NCBI RefSeq assembly: GCF_024648825.1 | Contig: NZ_JANBBE010000006.1 | Location: 434,001-498,000 of the forward strand | Source of the DNA: Lentzea californiensis | GTDB lineage: Bacteria; Actinomycetota; Actinomycetes; Mycobacteriales; Pseudonocardiaceae | Direction: 5' to 3' | DNA length: 64,000 bases | In this document: in pieces, positions 16,102 through 24,581 of the stretch | Position numbering within the stretch: position 1 is the first letter of the stretch | Layout: every line of letters begins with the position of its first letter | Translations under genes and position numbers: made by a program | The notes under the pieces: model-generated | The model's database searches: none | What the model saw: only the letters and a program-made list of their open reading frames with translations | What the model was told of the DNA's origin: nothing

Positions 16102-16998
16102 TCATCCCCTCTCGCGCAACAGCCGGAACTGCAGGAACGTGACGACCGCGATGACGACGAAGATCAGGTAGCTCATGGCGGAGGCGTAGCCGTAGTTGCC
16201 GAACCCGAACTGCCGGTAGGTGTACATCGACGCGGAGATCGTCGAGTTGAGCGGACCGCCGTTGGTCATCACGTACGGCTCCTCGAAGAACTGCAGGTAG
16301 CCGATCGCCGTCGTCACCGAGACGAACAGCAGCGTCGGGCGCAGCAACGGCAGCGTGATGTAACGGAACCGCCGCACCGGACCGGCGCCGTCGATGGACG
16401 CCGCCTCGTGCAGTGACGGCGGAACGGCCTGCAGCCCGGCCAGGAAGATGATCATCGCGGTGCCGAAGTTGCGCCACGCGGCCATGAGGATCAGCGCGGG
16501 CATCGACCAGTCCGGGTCGCCGAGCCAGTTCGGGCCCTCGACACCGGCCCAGCCGAGCACGGTGTTGATCAGCCCGAACTCGTCCTGCAGCAGGAACCTC
16601 CACACCACGGCGACCGCGACGATCGAGGTGATCACCGGGGTGTAGAAGCCCAGCCGGAAGAACGCGCGGAACCGCGTGATCCCCTTGTCCAGCACCACCG
16701 CCGCGGTGAGCGCGATGACCAGCGTCAGCGGCACGCCGACCAGCACGAAGTACGCGGTGTTCGCCGCCGCCGTGCGGAACAGCGGGTCGGCGAACGCCTT
16801 GACGTAGTTCTCCAGCCCGACGAACTCCACCGCGAACGGCGAGCGCAGGTCCCGGTTCCGGGTGTCGGTGAAGCTCATGAAGAGCGACTGGAGCACCGGC
16901 CACGCCGTGAAGACCCCGAACAGCAGGCAGAACGGGAGGACGAGGAACCACGCCGCCCGTTCGACTCCACGGCGGCGTACCGCGACGGGCGAGCTCAC
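16102..16998 (-). CDS. Carbohydrate ABC transporter permease (MalF-type)
   Basis: 298 residues from a GTG at 16998 overlapping the binding-protein stop as GTGA. Six membrane spans start with AAWFLVLPFCLLFGVFTAWP. The EAA motif is PPSLHEAASIDGAGPVRRFR. It ends one base before the second permease begins. With its partner it forms the CUT1 channel for the sugar bound by the lipoprotein next to it. Confidence 0.9.
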   Translation of the reverse strand: MSSPVAVRRRGVERAAWFLVLPFCLLFGVFTAWPVLQSLFMSFTDTRNRDLRSPFAVEFVGLENYVKAFADPLFRTAAANTAYFVLVGVPLTLVIALTAAVVLDKGITRFRAFFRLGFYTPVITSIVAVAVVWRFLLQDEFGLINTVLGWAGVEGPNWLGDPDWSMPALILMAAWRNFGTAMIIFLAGLQAVPPSLHEAASIDGAGPVRRFRYITLPLLRPTLLFVSVTTAIGYLQFFEEPYVMTNGGPLNSTISASMYTYRQFGFGNYGYASAMSYLIFVVIAVVTFLQFRLLRERG

Positions 16999-18269
16999 TT
17001 GCCGGTACCGATGGAGTCCGCGGCGGACTGGGCGGCCTTGAGCGCACCGGCCGCGTCGGCGCCCGAGCGAGCCACCTTCTCGACCTCCGTGTCGAGTGCG
17101 GTGATCGCCTGCTCCCACGTGGCGAAGGTCGGCGGCGACTGCGCCGTGTCGAGCTGCCTGCCGAACGTCGCGAGCTTGGTGTCGGCGGTGAGCGCCGGGT
17201 CCTGCCAGGCGCTCTTGACCGACGGCAGGTCCGTCGACCGCTGGTACCACTTCACCTGCGTCTGCGGGTTCGCCAGCCACTGGACGAACTTCCAGGCGGA
17301 GTCGCGGTTCTTCGTCTCCTTGAACACGACGAAGTCCGAGCCGCCGACGAAGCTCGACGAGGTCTTCTTCGTCGGCATCGGCATGACGTCGTACTTGTCC
17401 TTGAAGCCCTCGCCGCCGACCTTCTCGACCGCGGACATCATCCACGGGCCGGAGATGAACATCGGCACGCGCCCGCTGGCGAAGTCCGGCTCGGTCGTGG
17501 GCTGCGCGGGCGCTTCCTTGTCCGCGATTCCCTCGGCGAAGAACGATCCGTAGTACTCCAGCGTCTCGCGCATCTCGGGGCTGTCGAAGTTGTAGGCGGC
17601 GCCGCCGTCCTTGGTCAGCGAGGCGCCGTTCGACCACGCGAAGGGCAGCAACGACTGCCACGACCCGGTGCCACCGGGCTGTAGTCCGATGCCCCACTTG
17701 GCGCCGGCCTTGGCCTGCATGGCCTTCGCCATCTCCTTCAGGCCCGGCCAGTCCTTCGGCGGCGTCTCGTACCCGGCGGTCTTGGCGAGGTCCTTGCGGT
17801 AGTAGAGCAGCCGCGTCTCGACGTACCAGGGAATCCCGTAGGACGTTCCGTCCACTTCGGTCGTGCGCTGGGCGCCGTCGAAGAACGAGCCCTTGTCGAT
17901 CGAGGACGGCGTCGGGTCGAGTGCGCCCATGCCCGCGAACTCACCCATCCACGTCGACCCCACCATGGCCGCGTCGGGCACCTGGCCCGCGGCGATGGCC
18001 GAGGTGAACTTGTTGTGGGCGGCGTCCCACGGGATCGCGGTCACCTGGACGTCGACGCCGGGGTTGGCCTTCTCGAACTCCTCCGCGAGCGCCGGGAGCT
18101 TCTCCCCCTCCGCGCCCATGGCCCAGACGGTGATCGTGCCGGTCGCCGGGCCCTGCGCGACGCCGGTGCCCGCCTGGCCACCGGCCTGGTCGTCACCGCG
18201 CCCACAGGCGGCGAGGACCAGCACCAGGGCTGACACCCCCGCGAGTGTCTTGGAAGTCCTGCGCGCCAT
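16995..18269 (-). CDS. Extracellular sugar-binding lipoprotein of ABC transporter
   Basis: 424 residues. The signal ends in the lipobox LVLAAC with Cys22, so the protein is membrane-anchored outside. The family-1 solute-binding fold is shown by LPALAEEFEKANPGVDVQV, YGIPWYVETRLLYYRKDLA and the aromatic-rich GPWMMSAV region. AGGAAG precedes the ATG at 18269. It follows the LacI gene by 38 bases with no second operator, so it shares that promoter. Ligand is probably an oligosaccharide released by the Tat-exported glycanase. Confidence 0.9.
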   Translation of the reverse strand: MARRTSKTLAGVSALVLVLAACGRGDDQAGGQAGTGVAQGPATGTITVWAMGAEGEKLPALAEEFEKANPGVDVQVTAIPWDAAHNKFTSAIAAGQVPDAAMVGSTWMGEFAGMGALDPTPSSIDKGSFFDGAQRTTEVDGTSYGIPWYVETRLLYYRKDLAKTAGYETPPKDWPGLKEMAKAMQAKAGAKWGIGLQPGGTGSWQSLLPFAWSNGASLTKDGGAAYNFDSPEMRETLEYYGSFFAEGIADKEAPAQPTTEPDFASGRVPMFISGPWMMSAVEKVGGEGFKDKYDVMPMPTKKTSSSFVGGSDFVVFKETKNRDSAWKFVQWLANPQTQVKWYQRSTDLPSVKSAWQDPALTADTKLATFGRQLDTAQSPPTFATWEQAITALDTEVEKVARSGADAAGALKAAQSAADSIGTGK

Positions 18270-18307
18270 TGCTTCTCGCTTCCTCTCGGCCTTCGTCTTC
18301 GGAGTGA

Positions 18308-19324
18308 TCAGGCGCAGCCGCACGAGGTGCGCACGACGAGCTGCGTCGGCAGCGTCTGCGCGTCCTCCCGCGGCGGCTCGCCGCTCACGAGTTCGTGCAG
18401 GCGGCTCGCGGCGAGCGCACCCAGTTCGTGCACGGGCTGACGCACGGTCGTGAGCCCGGGCCGCACGTACCGCGAGGTCATGACGTCGTCCCAGCCGACC
18501 ACCGCGATGTCGCCCGGCACGTCCCTGCCGGCGTCCTGCAGCGCGGTCATGATCGACAACGCGAGCTCGTCGTTGGCGCACATCAGGGCGTCCGCCTCGT
18601 GCTCCCCCGCGAGCAACCGCTGTGCGAACGCGGCACCGTCGGCCTCGCTCAGCGCGACCCGGACCGGTTCCGCCGCGTCGAGCCCGCGGTCCCGGTGCGC
18701 GGCGACGTAGCCGGCGTGCCGGTTGCGGACGTCGGGCCCGCTGTCCGGGTCACCGACGAACAGCACCCGCCGCCGCCCGTGGTCCAGCACGTGCCCGGCC
18801 AGTTCCCGCGCGCTGCCGAGGTTCTCCGCCGCGACCGCCTCGATGCCGTCGTGCGGCTCGCCCGCGATGACGACGACCGGCTTCTTGGCGCGCAGCATCC
18901 GCACCACATCGGCCGGGATCGCCGCCGATCCGAACACCGCGATGGCGTCGACCCTGGTCGCGAGCTGCCGCACCGCCGCGACCATGTCGGTCCGGCTGCC
19001 GGTGAGCACGAGCACGACGGATTGGTCGAGCTCGGCGGCTCGTGCCTCGAAACCCATGAGCAGCTCGGCGTAGTACGGCCCGGACAGCTCCGGCAGCACG
19101 AGTCCGTGCGCCTCGTGGTGCCGCACCGCGAGGCTGCGGGCGGCGCCGAGCGGCGTGTAGCCGAGCTCGTCCACGGCGGTGAGCACCTTCTGCCGGGTGG
19201 CCTCGGCGACGACCGCCGCGCCCTGCAGCACCCGCGACACGGTGGCGATGCTGACACCGGCGTGCTCGGCGACCGAGTAGATCGTCGCTCCCGGCTTGGC
19301 CTCGGGTGAGGCTGGCTTTCCCAT
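18308..19324 (-). CDS. LacI-family transcriptional regulator
   Basis: 338 residues. The HTH YSVAEHAGVSIATVSRVL is at 16-33, followed by the hinge helix LGAARSLAVRHHEAHGLVLP, then a periplasmic-binding-like ligand domain with DALMCANDELALSIMTAL and GWDDVMTSRYVRPGLTTVRQP. Two perfect palindromic operators lie 39-83 bases upstream of its start. It is the first gene of the sugar operon and therefore most likely represses itself and all five downstream genes until the sugar binds. Confidence 0.92.
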   Translation of the reverse strand: MGKPASPEAKPGATIYSVAEHAGVSIATVSRVLQGAAVVAEATRQKVLTAVDELGYTPLGAARSLAVRHHEAHGLVLPELSGPYYAELLMGFEARAAELDQSVVLVLTGSRTDMVAAVRQLATRVDAIAVFGSAAIPADVVRMLRAKKPVVVIAGEPHDGIEAVAAENLGSARELAGHVLDHGRRRVLFVGDPDSGPDVRNRHAGYVAAHRDRGLDAAEPVRVALSEADGAAFAQRLLAGEHEADALMCANDELALSIMTALQDAGRDVPGDIAVVGWDDVMTSRYVRPGLTTVRQPVHELGALAASRLHELVSGEPPREDAQTLPTQLVVRTSCGCA

Positions 19325-19362
19325 CTGTGCTGCTCGCCGCCCTGTTCGTCACCGACTGGTTC

Positions 19363-19378
19363 ATGTAAGCGCTTACAT
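19363..19378. promoter_or_regulatory. LacI-type operator O1
   Basis: ATGTAAGCGCTTACAT, a perfect 16-bp palindrome with the central CG typical of LacI/GalR half-sites. It is the copy nearest the lacI start at 19324. Confidence 0.85.
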
Positions 19379-19391
19379 ATCACTCTTTGTG

Positions 19392-19407
19392 ATGTAAGCG
19401 CTTACAT
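19392..19407. promoter_or_regulatory. LacI-type operator O2
   Basis: An identical second copy of the 16-bp palindrome, centre 29 bp from the first, so roughly on the same face of the helix. Two identical sites suggest cooperative binding of two dimers or a tetramer. Confidence 0.85.
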
Positions 19408-19499
19408 TCTCCTGTTTCGGCAAATATAGGCACGAGCGGATGGATGACACAAGGGCCGACCGCTGCGGCCGCCGCACCCTGACTAGACGAACGTGCAGG

Positions 19500-20474
19500 T
19501 CAGAGCACGCTTGAACGCGGCGGATTTCTGTCGAGCAGTCCGCGCGCCAGTGCGGCGAGCTGGTCGGTGCCGATGCCGTAGTGCGCCAGGACATCCAGTT
19601 GCGGACCGTTGACGATGGGCTCGTCCGGGATGCCGAGCGCGCGGAACCGCACCGGAATCCCCTCGGTCATGAGCACCGCGGCACACGCCTCGCCGAGGCC
19701 TCCGTGGACGCTGTGCTCCTCTGTCACCACCAGCCCGCGAACGCGCCGCGCGACGTCGAACAGCGTCGCCGTGTCGAGCGGCCGCACCATCGGCATGCTG
19801 ACGACCGTCGTCTCGACGCCGCCGAGCGCCAGCGCCGTCGCCGCGCCGAGGGCGATGCCCACGGTCTCGCCGGTCGCGATGATGCCGATGTCGTCCCCGG
19901 TCCGCAGCCTGGTGGCGCGTTCGATCGCCACGGGGCCGGATTCGTGCACGCACGCCAAGGCGCGTTTCCCGAGCCGAACGTACAGGGGACCGTCGGTCGC
20001 CGCCGCCAGCCGGATGGCCGCCTCTGCCTCGCAGTTGTCGGCGGGCGCCACGACGGGGATGCCGGGGATCGCGCGCAGGGCCGCGAAGTCGGCGATCGAG
20101 TGGTGCGAGGCACCGAGCGCGCCGTAGCTGATCCCCGCGCTGATCCCGACGAGCCGCACGGCGTTGCCGCTGTAGCCCACGTCGACCTTGATCTGCTCGA
20201 GCGCCCTGGCAGTCAGGAAGCAGGCGGGCGAGACCACGAACGGCTTCATCCCGCACGACGCGAGCCCGGCGGCCACGCCGACCAGGTTCTGCTCGGCGAT
20301 CCCGAGCTCCACCACCCGGTCCGGGAACTCCCGGGCGAACGGCCCGAGCCTGCCGGAGACGCGCGAGTCCGCCGTGAGCACCCGGATGGCCGGATCGGAC
20401 CGCGCGAGGTCGCGCAGGGTCGCGTCGAGCACCTCGAGGTTCGCGAGCCCCGGCCCGGCGGTGTGCCGGCTCAT
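19500..20474 (-). CDS. Transketolase, C-terminal subunit
   Basis: 324 residues covering the pyrimidine-binding and C-terminal domains of transketolase, split from the N-terminal half. VVELGIAEQNLVGVAAGLAS holds the Glu that activates thiamine diphosphate, and ALGASHHSIADFAALR is the following conserved loop. The ATG at 20474 overlaps the stop of the N-terminal subunit gene by four bases, so the two halves are made together. Split transketolases occur in archaea and in some sugar-catabolic or secondary-metabolic operons. Substrates are unknown. Confidence 0.88.
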   Translation of the reverse strand: MSRHTAGPGLANLEVLDATLRDLARSDPAIRVLTADSRVSGRLGPFAREFPDRVVELGIAEQNLVGVAAGLASCGMKPFVVSPACFLTARALEQIKVDVGYSGNAVRLVGISAGISYGALGASHHSIADFAALRAIPGIPVVAPADNCEAEAAIRLAAATDGPLYVRLGKRALACVHESGPVAIERATRLRTGDDIGIIATGETVGIALGAATALALGGVETTVVSMPMVRPLDTATLFDVARRVRGLVVTEEHSVHGGLGEACAAVLMTEGIPVRFRALGIPDEPIVNGPQLDVLAHYGIGTDQLAALARGLLDRNPPRSSVL

Positions 20475-21328
20475 GCCCGGCTCCTCAGTTCCGCGACGCG
20501 GTTCTCGACGTCGCGGCGCGCGATGGCGTACTCCTCGTCGTCCGGCACCCTGTGGTGCCAGCGGATGTCGTGCTCCATGAAGGAGATGCCGCTGCCCTTG
20601 ACGGTGTCCGCCAGCACCACCGTCGGGCGGCCGGGCACCGCGGGCGCGGAGGACAGGGTGCGCTCGATCTGGACGAGGTCGTGCCCGTCGATCTCGTGCA
20701 CCGTCCAGCCGAAGGCGGCGAACTTCTCCGCCAGCGGCTCGGAGTTCATGATCTCCGCGGTCGGGCCCGCGATCTGCTGGCGGTTGCGGTCGACGATCGC
20801 CACCAGGTTGCCCAGACCGTGGTGCGCCGCGGACATCGCGGCCTCCCACACCGACCCCTCCGCGAGCTCGCCGTCCCCCAGCAGCACGAACACGCGGTAG
20901 CGGAACCCGTTCTGCCGTCCCGCGATCGCCATGCCGACGCCGATGGACAACCCGTGCCCCAGCGCCCCCGTGGACTGCTCGATGCCCGGCACGGAACTGG
21001 TGGCGTGGCCGACCAGCTTCGTGCCGAACCTCAGGTAGGTGTCCAGCAGGGCGCGGTCGAGCAGCCCGGCTCCCGCGAGAACCACGTACAGCGCCTCCAC
21101 CGCGTGGCCCTTGCTCTGCACGTACCTGTCCCGTTCCGGGTGCCGCAGGGTCTCCGGCGAGATGCGCAGAACCCGTTCGTACAACACCGTCAGAATGTCC
21201 ACAAAGGACAGACTGCCTGCCGTGTGCCCGCCACCCGCCGAACGGATCAGGTCGAGGACGTCCAGCCGGTACTCCGCGGCCCGGACCGCGAGCCCGACAT
21301 CGGCTCGCACGCCGTCACCGGTGGTCAT
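20471..21328 (-). CDS. Transketolase, N-terminal subunit
   Basis: 285 residues with the thiamine-diphosphate binding motif GDGELAEGSVWEAAMSAAHH and downstream AIVDRNRQQ. The early segment IRSAGGGHTAGSLSFVDILT matches transketolase substrate and cofactor contacts. It overlaps the upstream nucleotidyltransferase gene by 14 bases and the C-terminal subunit by four. Together with its partner it should form an alpha2beta2 enzyme moving two-carbon units between sugar phosphates. Confidence 0.88.
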   Translation of the reverse strand: MTTGDGVRADVGLAVRAAEYRLDVLDLIRSAGGGHTAGSLSFVDILTVLYERVLRISPETLRHPERDRYVQSKGHAVEALYVVLAGAGLLDRALLDTYLRFGTKLVGHATSSVPGIEQSTGALGHGLSIGVGMAIAGRQNGFRYRVFVLLGDGELAEGSVWEAAMSAAHHGLGNLVAIVDRNRQQIAGPTAEIMNSEPLAEKFAAFGWTVHEIDGHDLVQIERTLSSAPAVPGRPTVVLADTVKGSGISFMEHDIRWHHRVPDDEEYAIARRDVENRVAELRSRA

Positions 21329-22160
21329 GGCGGAGCACGTCGTCGTGCAGCGCCCGCAACTGCTCCAGAGCCGATCCCAGAACTTGCGGCGACTGCGTCA
21401 GCGCCGCCAGCGCGTTCCCGACCCGTTCGGCGTATCCCGCGGGCGCCGCCGCGAACCCGTCCGCCATGGCCACCGAGCCCTTCTCGTTCGTGAGGTACCG
21501 GCCTTCGGCGGCGAAGACGACCTGCGTGAGACACGAGACAGTCCGGAACGCGCAGCCCGTCACGTACGCGACGTCACCGCGCTCGGCCGCGGACTTCGCG
21601 GTGGACAACGAGAAACCTGACTCCCAGCCGAACCTCTCGATCACCGCCGCCCGCAACCGCTCCGGGTACGGGTCGACCAGCGAGCGCAACCCGGCCAGCA
21701 CGCCGTCCGGGTCGTGGAACGGCACGTTCTGGAACACCTCGCCCGCGTAGATCGCGGTGCAGAACCCGTGCGGATGACCGATCTGGTAGTGGATGCCGAT
21801 CCGCCCAGAGGCACAGTCGCCGAGCACCTCACGGGTCTTGGCCACGTCGCGCAGCAGGACGTCGACCTTCGTGTCCGCCATCCGCAGCCACACGCCGCCG
21901 TTGATCCACGGCCCCCACTCGCCGTACCGGCCGAAGCCGTCCACGGCACCGCGGTCGTCCAGTTCCGCCATGACGCCCAGCAGGGTGTCGAAGTCGACTC
22001 GGTGGGCCGGGTCGTAGTACAGGCCTACATCGATGTCCGAGTTCGGGCCGGCCGTGCCACTGGCGCGGGATCCGCCCAGCGCCAGGCCGGTCACTCCCGG
22101 TACGCCCGCGAGACCGTCGCTGATCCGGTCGAGGACGCGCCGCAGGTCAGCGTTGTCCAT
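21315..22160 (-). CDS. Nucleotidyltransferase-domain protein (DUF4037-like)
   Basis: 281 residues from the ATG at 22160, preceded by GGGGGTGG. The polymerase-beta-type fold shows GGSRASGTAGPNSDIDVGL at 29-47; Asp42 and Asp44 are the metal-binding DxD pair. The rest is helical (DVLLRDVAKTREVLGD, DPYPERLRAAVIERFGW) and looks like the kanamycin-nucleotidyltransferase C domain. Such proteins add nucleotides to small molecules, RNA or proteins; the target here is not predictable. It is first in an operon with the split transketolase, an unusual partner. Confidence 0.75.
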   Translation of the reverse strand: MDNADLRRVLDRISDGLAGVPGVTGLALGGSRASGTAGPNSDIDVGLYYDPAHRVDFDTLLGVMAELDDRGAVDGFGRYGEWGPWINGGVWLRMADTKVDVLLRDVAKTREVLGDCASGRIGIHYQIGHPHGFCTAIYAGEVFQNVPFHDPDGVLAGLRSLVDPYPERLRAAVIERFGWESGFSLSTAKSAAERGDVAYVTGCAFRTVSCLTQVVFAAEGRYLTNEKGSVAMADGFAAAPAGYAERVGNALAALTQSPQVLGSALEQLRALHDDVLRHDHR

Positions 22161-22494
22161 GCCACCCCCAGGTTGCACACAGGACGAGGCTACCGGATCA
22201 CGCCAACGCGTATTCGAGTCCAATGTGGATTGTGGGACACGGTGTGGGGTTTCGGTGGCCGCTGAACTGCGCGGCCACCTGGAGCGGGGTTTCGCGGGCT
22301 GCTCACCGAGGACGTCGTGCGGTTCACCACCGTCAACGCCTTGGTGGCGGGGCGGCGGTGCTGCAGTTCGAAGCACCGCGTCCCGTGTTGAAGGGTTCGC
22401 GTCGACTTGGTGGTTGGACGGCCGCTACCGGCTGACGAGGCGCTGAACGATCACCCGATGGGGTGGCGTGGTCCGCAGTACGATCTGACGCATC
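22161..22494. other. 334-bp gap, possibly decayed coding sequence
   Basis: No intact gene is present. On the plus strand from about 22258 three protein-like blocks follow each other in successive frames: ELRGHLERGFAG, then LLTEDVVRFTTVNALVAG from 22299, then AVLQFEAPRPVLKG. Each frame change falls in a GG-rich spot. This looks like a small broken gene, but without a homologue it could be chance in GC-rich DNA. Confidence 0.3.
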
Positions 22495-22938
22495 ATGGGC
22501 CAGCGCAGGAACGACCCCGCAGGCAGTGGCGGCGCCGCCATCAACGACCCGCTCCTCACCACGCCGACGGCCAGACTGATGGCGCTGGCGATGGGCACGG
22601 ACATCCGCGTGTTCGAGGTGCCCGTGGCGCACAGCGCGGGCCTCGCGGGCCTGGTCGGCGTCGGCGCCGGCGCGAACGGCCAGCCGCAGTGCAAGATCGG
22701 GCTCACCGACGACCTGGACGACGACCTGCGCGCCGACGTGCTGGCGTTCGGCATCGCGGTGCTCGTCGGCACGCCGGAGGTCCTCGAGGAGAGTCCCGAC
22801 GGTGTTCTCGGCATCAGCAGGCAGCGGTTGCCTCAGGCCGACAACGGTCCCGGCAACCTGGCCTGGCACATGGTGCAGACGTGCGGGCGCGAGTCTCCGT
22901 CGACTACGTTCCGGCTGCTGGTCATCGAGCCCGAGTAG
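22495..22938 (+). CDS. Conserved-looking hypothetical protein
   Basis: 147 residues I do not recognise. It starts Gly/Asn-rich (MGQRRNDPAGSGGAAIND), has a compact alpha/beta middle (LMALAMGTDIRVFEVPVAHS, KIGLTDDLDDDLRADVLAFG) and ends TTFRLLVIEPE. No signal peptide or membrane span. Codon use (strong GC third positions) is normal, which supports coding. The TetR gene converges on it 31 bases away. There is no clear ribosome site before the ATG. Confidence 0.6.
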   Translation: MGQRRNDPAGSGGAAINDPLLTTPTARLMALAMGTDIRVFEVPVAHSAGLAGLVGVGAGANGQPQCKIGLTDDLDDDLRADVLAFGIAVLVGTPEVLEESPDGVLGISRQRLPQADNGPGNLAWHMVQTCGRESPSTTFRLLVIEPE

Positions 22939-22969
22939 CCCGGATCACGCGGCCGGGTGAAGCACGGGA

Positions 22970-23572
22970 CTACCCGAGCGCCGGCAGCGGGGTGTGGCCG
23001 GGCGAGGCCTGGAACGCCTGGATCACCAGTGCTGCGAAGCGCCGGGAGGCGGCGACTCGGGTGGTCTCCGAGGTGGCGTGGATGCCGCCGTTGGCCATGA
23101 GGACCAGGATCAGGTCGTCCAGCACGAAGTCCGGGCGCAACCGGCCGGCTCGCTTGGCGCGCCGGGCGAGTTCCGCGATCGAGGCGAGCGTGCGTTCCCT
23201 GTGTCCCGCGAAGTCGATCGCGTGGGGGAAGTTCGCCGTGAAGGCCGCGGTGACACCGCGGTCGCGGGCGTGCACCTCGCAGATCCTCTCGATCACCGAG
23301 CGGAAGCCGCGCCACGGATCGGGGTCCGCCAGCCCATCCGCCACGATGACGTCGCACGCCTGCATCTGGTCGGAGAACGCCTCCGTGGCCAGCGCCTCCT
23401 TGGTCGGGAAGTGGCGGTACAGGGTGGCGGGGCCGACTCCGGCGCGCCGGGCCACCTCGCGCATGGGCACGTTCAGGCTCTCGGTGGCGAACACCTCGCG
23501 GGCCACGTCCAGGATGTGGTCGCGGTTGTAGCGGGCGTCGGAACGCGCCTTCTGAGACAAATGGCCGGCCAT
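22970..23572 (-). CDS. TetR-family regulator of the divergent oxidoreductase
   Basis: 200 residues. The HTH lies at about 18-62 (REVARRAGVGPATLYRHFPT), followed by an all-helical ligand domain. It diverges from the MDR oxidoreductase gene with only 49 bases between starts, and a perfect 8-bp inverted repeat lies in that gap. The likely role is repression of itself and the oxidoreductase, relieved by a quinone- or enone-like compound; the ligand is inference. Confidence 0.88.
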   Translation of the reverse strand: MAGHLSQKARSDARYNRDHILDVAREVFATESLNVPMREVARRAGVGPATLYRHFPTKEALATEAFSDQMQACDVIVADGLADPDPWRGFRSVIERICEVHARDRGVTAAFTANFPHAIDFAGHRERTLASIAELARRAKRAGRLRPDFVLDDLILVLMANGGIHATSETTRVAASRRFAALVIQAFQASPGHTPLPALG

Positions 23573-23587
23573 GCTCTCACTTTAGCC

Positions 23588-23609
23588 AAACGGACGGGTG
23601 CGTCCGTTT
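23588..23609. promoter_or_regulatory. TetR operator between divergent genes
   Basis: AAACGGAC, 6-base spacer, GTCCGTTT: perfect inverted repeat of 8 bp arms midway between the tetR start (23572) and the oxidoreductase start (23622). Confidence 0.75.
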
Positions 23610-23621
23610 AGCTTCGGCGCC

Positions 23622-24581
23622 ATGAGAGCTGTTGTGGTGCGGGAGTTCGGTGGCCCCGAGGGCATGGAGGTCGTCGACCTCGCGACGCCGAGCCCCGCGA
23701 AGGGGCAGGTGCTGGTCGAGGTCGAGGCGACCGGCGTGGGCGGGGTCGACGTCGTGATCCGGCGCGGCGACCTCGCCGCGTACGGATTCCGGGAAGGCCA
23801 TGTCCTCGGCAGCGAGGTCGCGGGCACGGTGACGGCGGTGGGCGACGGTGTGGACACGTCGTGGGTCGGCCGGCGGGTGTGGGCGCACACCGGTCTCGGC
23901 GGTGGTTACGTCGAGCACGCGGTGGCCGCGGCGGAGGAGGTCGTCGCTCTTCCCGCGGACCTGTCCGCCGCCGATGCCGTGGCGCTCGGGAGCGCCGGGT
24001 TGGTGGCGCACTTCGGACTTGCGCACGCCCGCTTCGCTCCCGGCGAGTCCGTGCTGGTGCGGGGCGCGTCAGGAAGCCTTGGCATCATGACGGTTCAGCT
24101 CGCCGCGCAGGGCGGTGCGGGCGCGGTGGCCGTCACCGCGTCGTCCGCCGAACGCGGCGACCGGCTTCGCGCACTGGGCGCGACCCACGTGCTGGACCGC
24201 TCCGGCGCCGGGCACGACTCCCCCGCCGCCTACGACGTCATCATCGACGTCGTGGCGGGCGGGGACCTGCCGTCGTTCTTCGACAGGCTCGAGCCGAACG
24301 GGCGCATGGTCGTGGTCGGCGCGGTCGGGGGCCAGCCGCCGGACGACTTCGGCACGCGGATCGTGGCGATGTTCCAGAAGTCGTTGTCGTTCGCCACCTT
24401 CAGCGCCAACACGGTGTCTGAGTCCGACAAACGCGCGGTGACAGCCGCACAGTTCGCGGCCGTCACCCGCGGTGAGTTGAGTGCCGTGGTGCACGAGCGG
24501 TTGCCGTTGGAGAAGGCCGCGCTCGCCCACCGGAAGATGGACGCGGGCGAGGTGTTCGGCAGGATCGTGCTGCTCCCGTGA
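23622..24581 (+). CDS. Quinone oxidoreductase-like MDR protein (zinc-free)
   Basis: 319 residues from the ATG at 23622; the upstream ATG at 23598 would fall inside the operator. GroES-like N-terminal half (about 1-120), then a Rossmann domain with RGASGSLGIMTVQLA (about 149-163). The zinc-ligand cysteines of alcohol dehydrogenases are missing, so it belongs with NADPH quinone or enone reductases. Divergently coupled to the TetR regulator, it is probably an inducible detoxification enzyme. Confidence 0.87.
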   Translation: MRAVVVREFGGPEGMEVVDLATPSPAKGQVLVEVEATGVGGVDVVIRRGDLAAYGFREGHVLGSEVAGTVTAVGDGVDTSWVGRRVWAHTGLGGGYVEHAVAAAEEVVALPADLSAADAVALGSAGLVAHFGLAHARFAPGESVLVRGASGSLGIMTVQLAAQGGAGAVAVTASSAERGDRLRALGATHVLDRSGAGHDSPAAYDVIIDVVAGGDLPSFFDRLEPNGRMVVVGAVGGQPPDDFGTRIVAMFQKSLSFATFSANTVSESDKRAVTAAQFAAVTRGELSAVVHERLPLEKAALAHRKMDAGEVFGRIVLLP

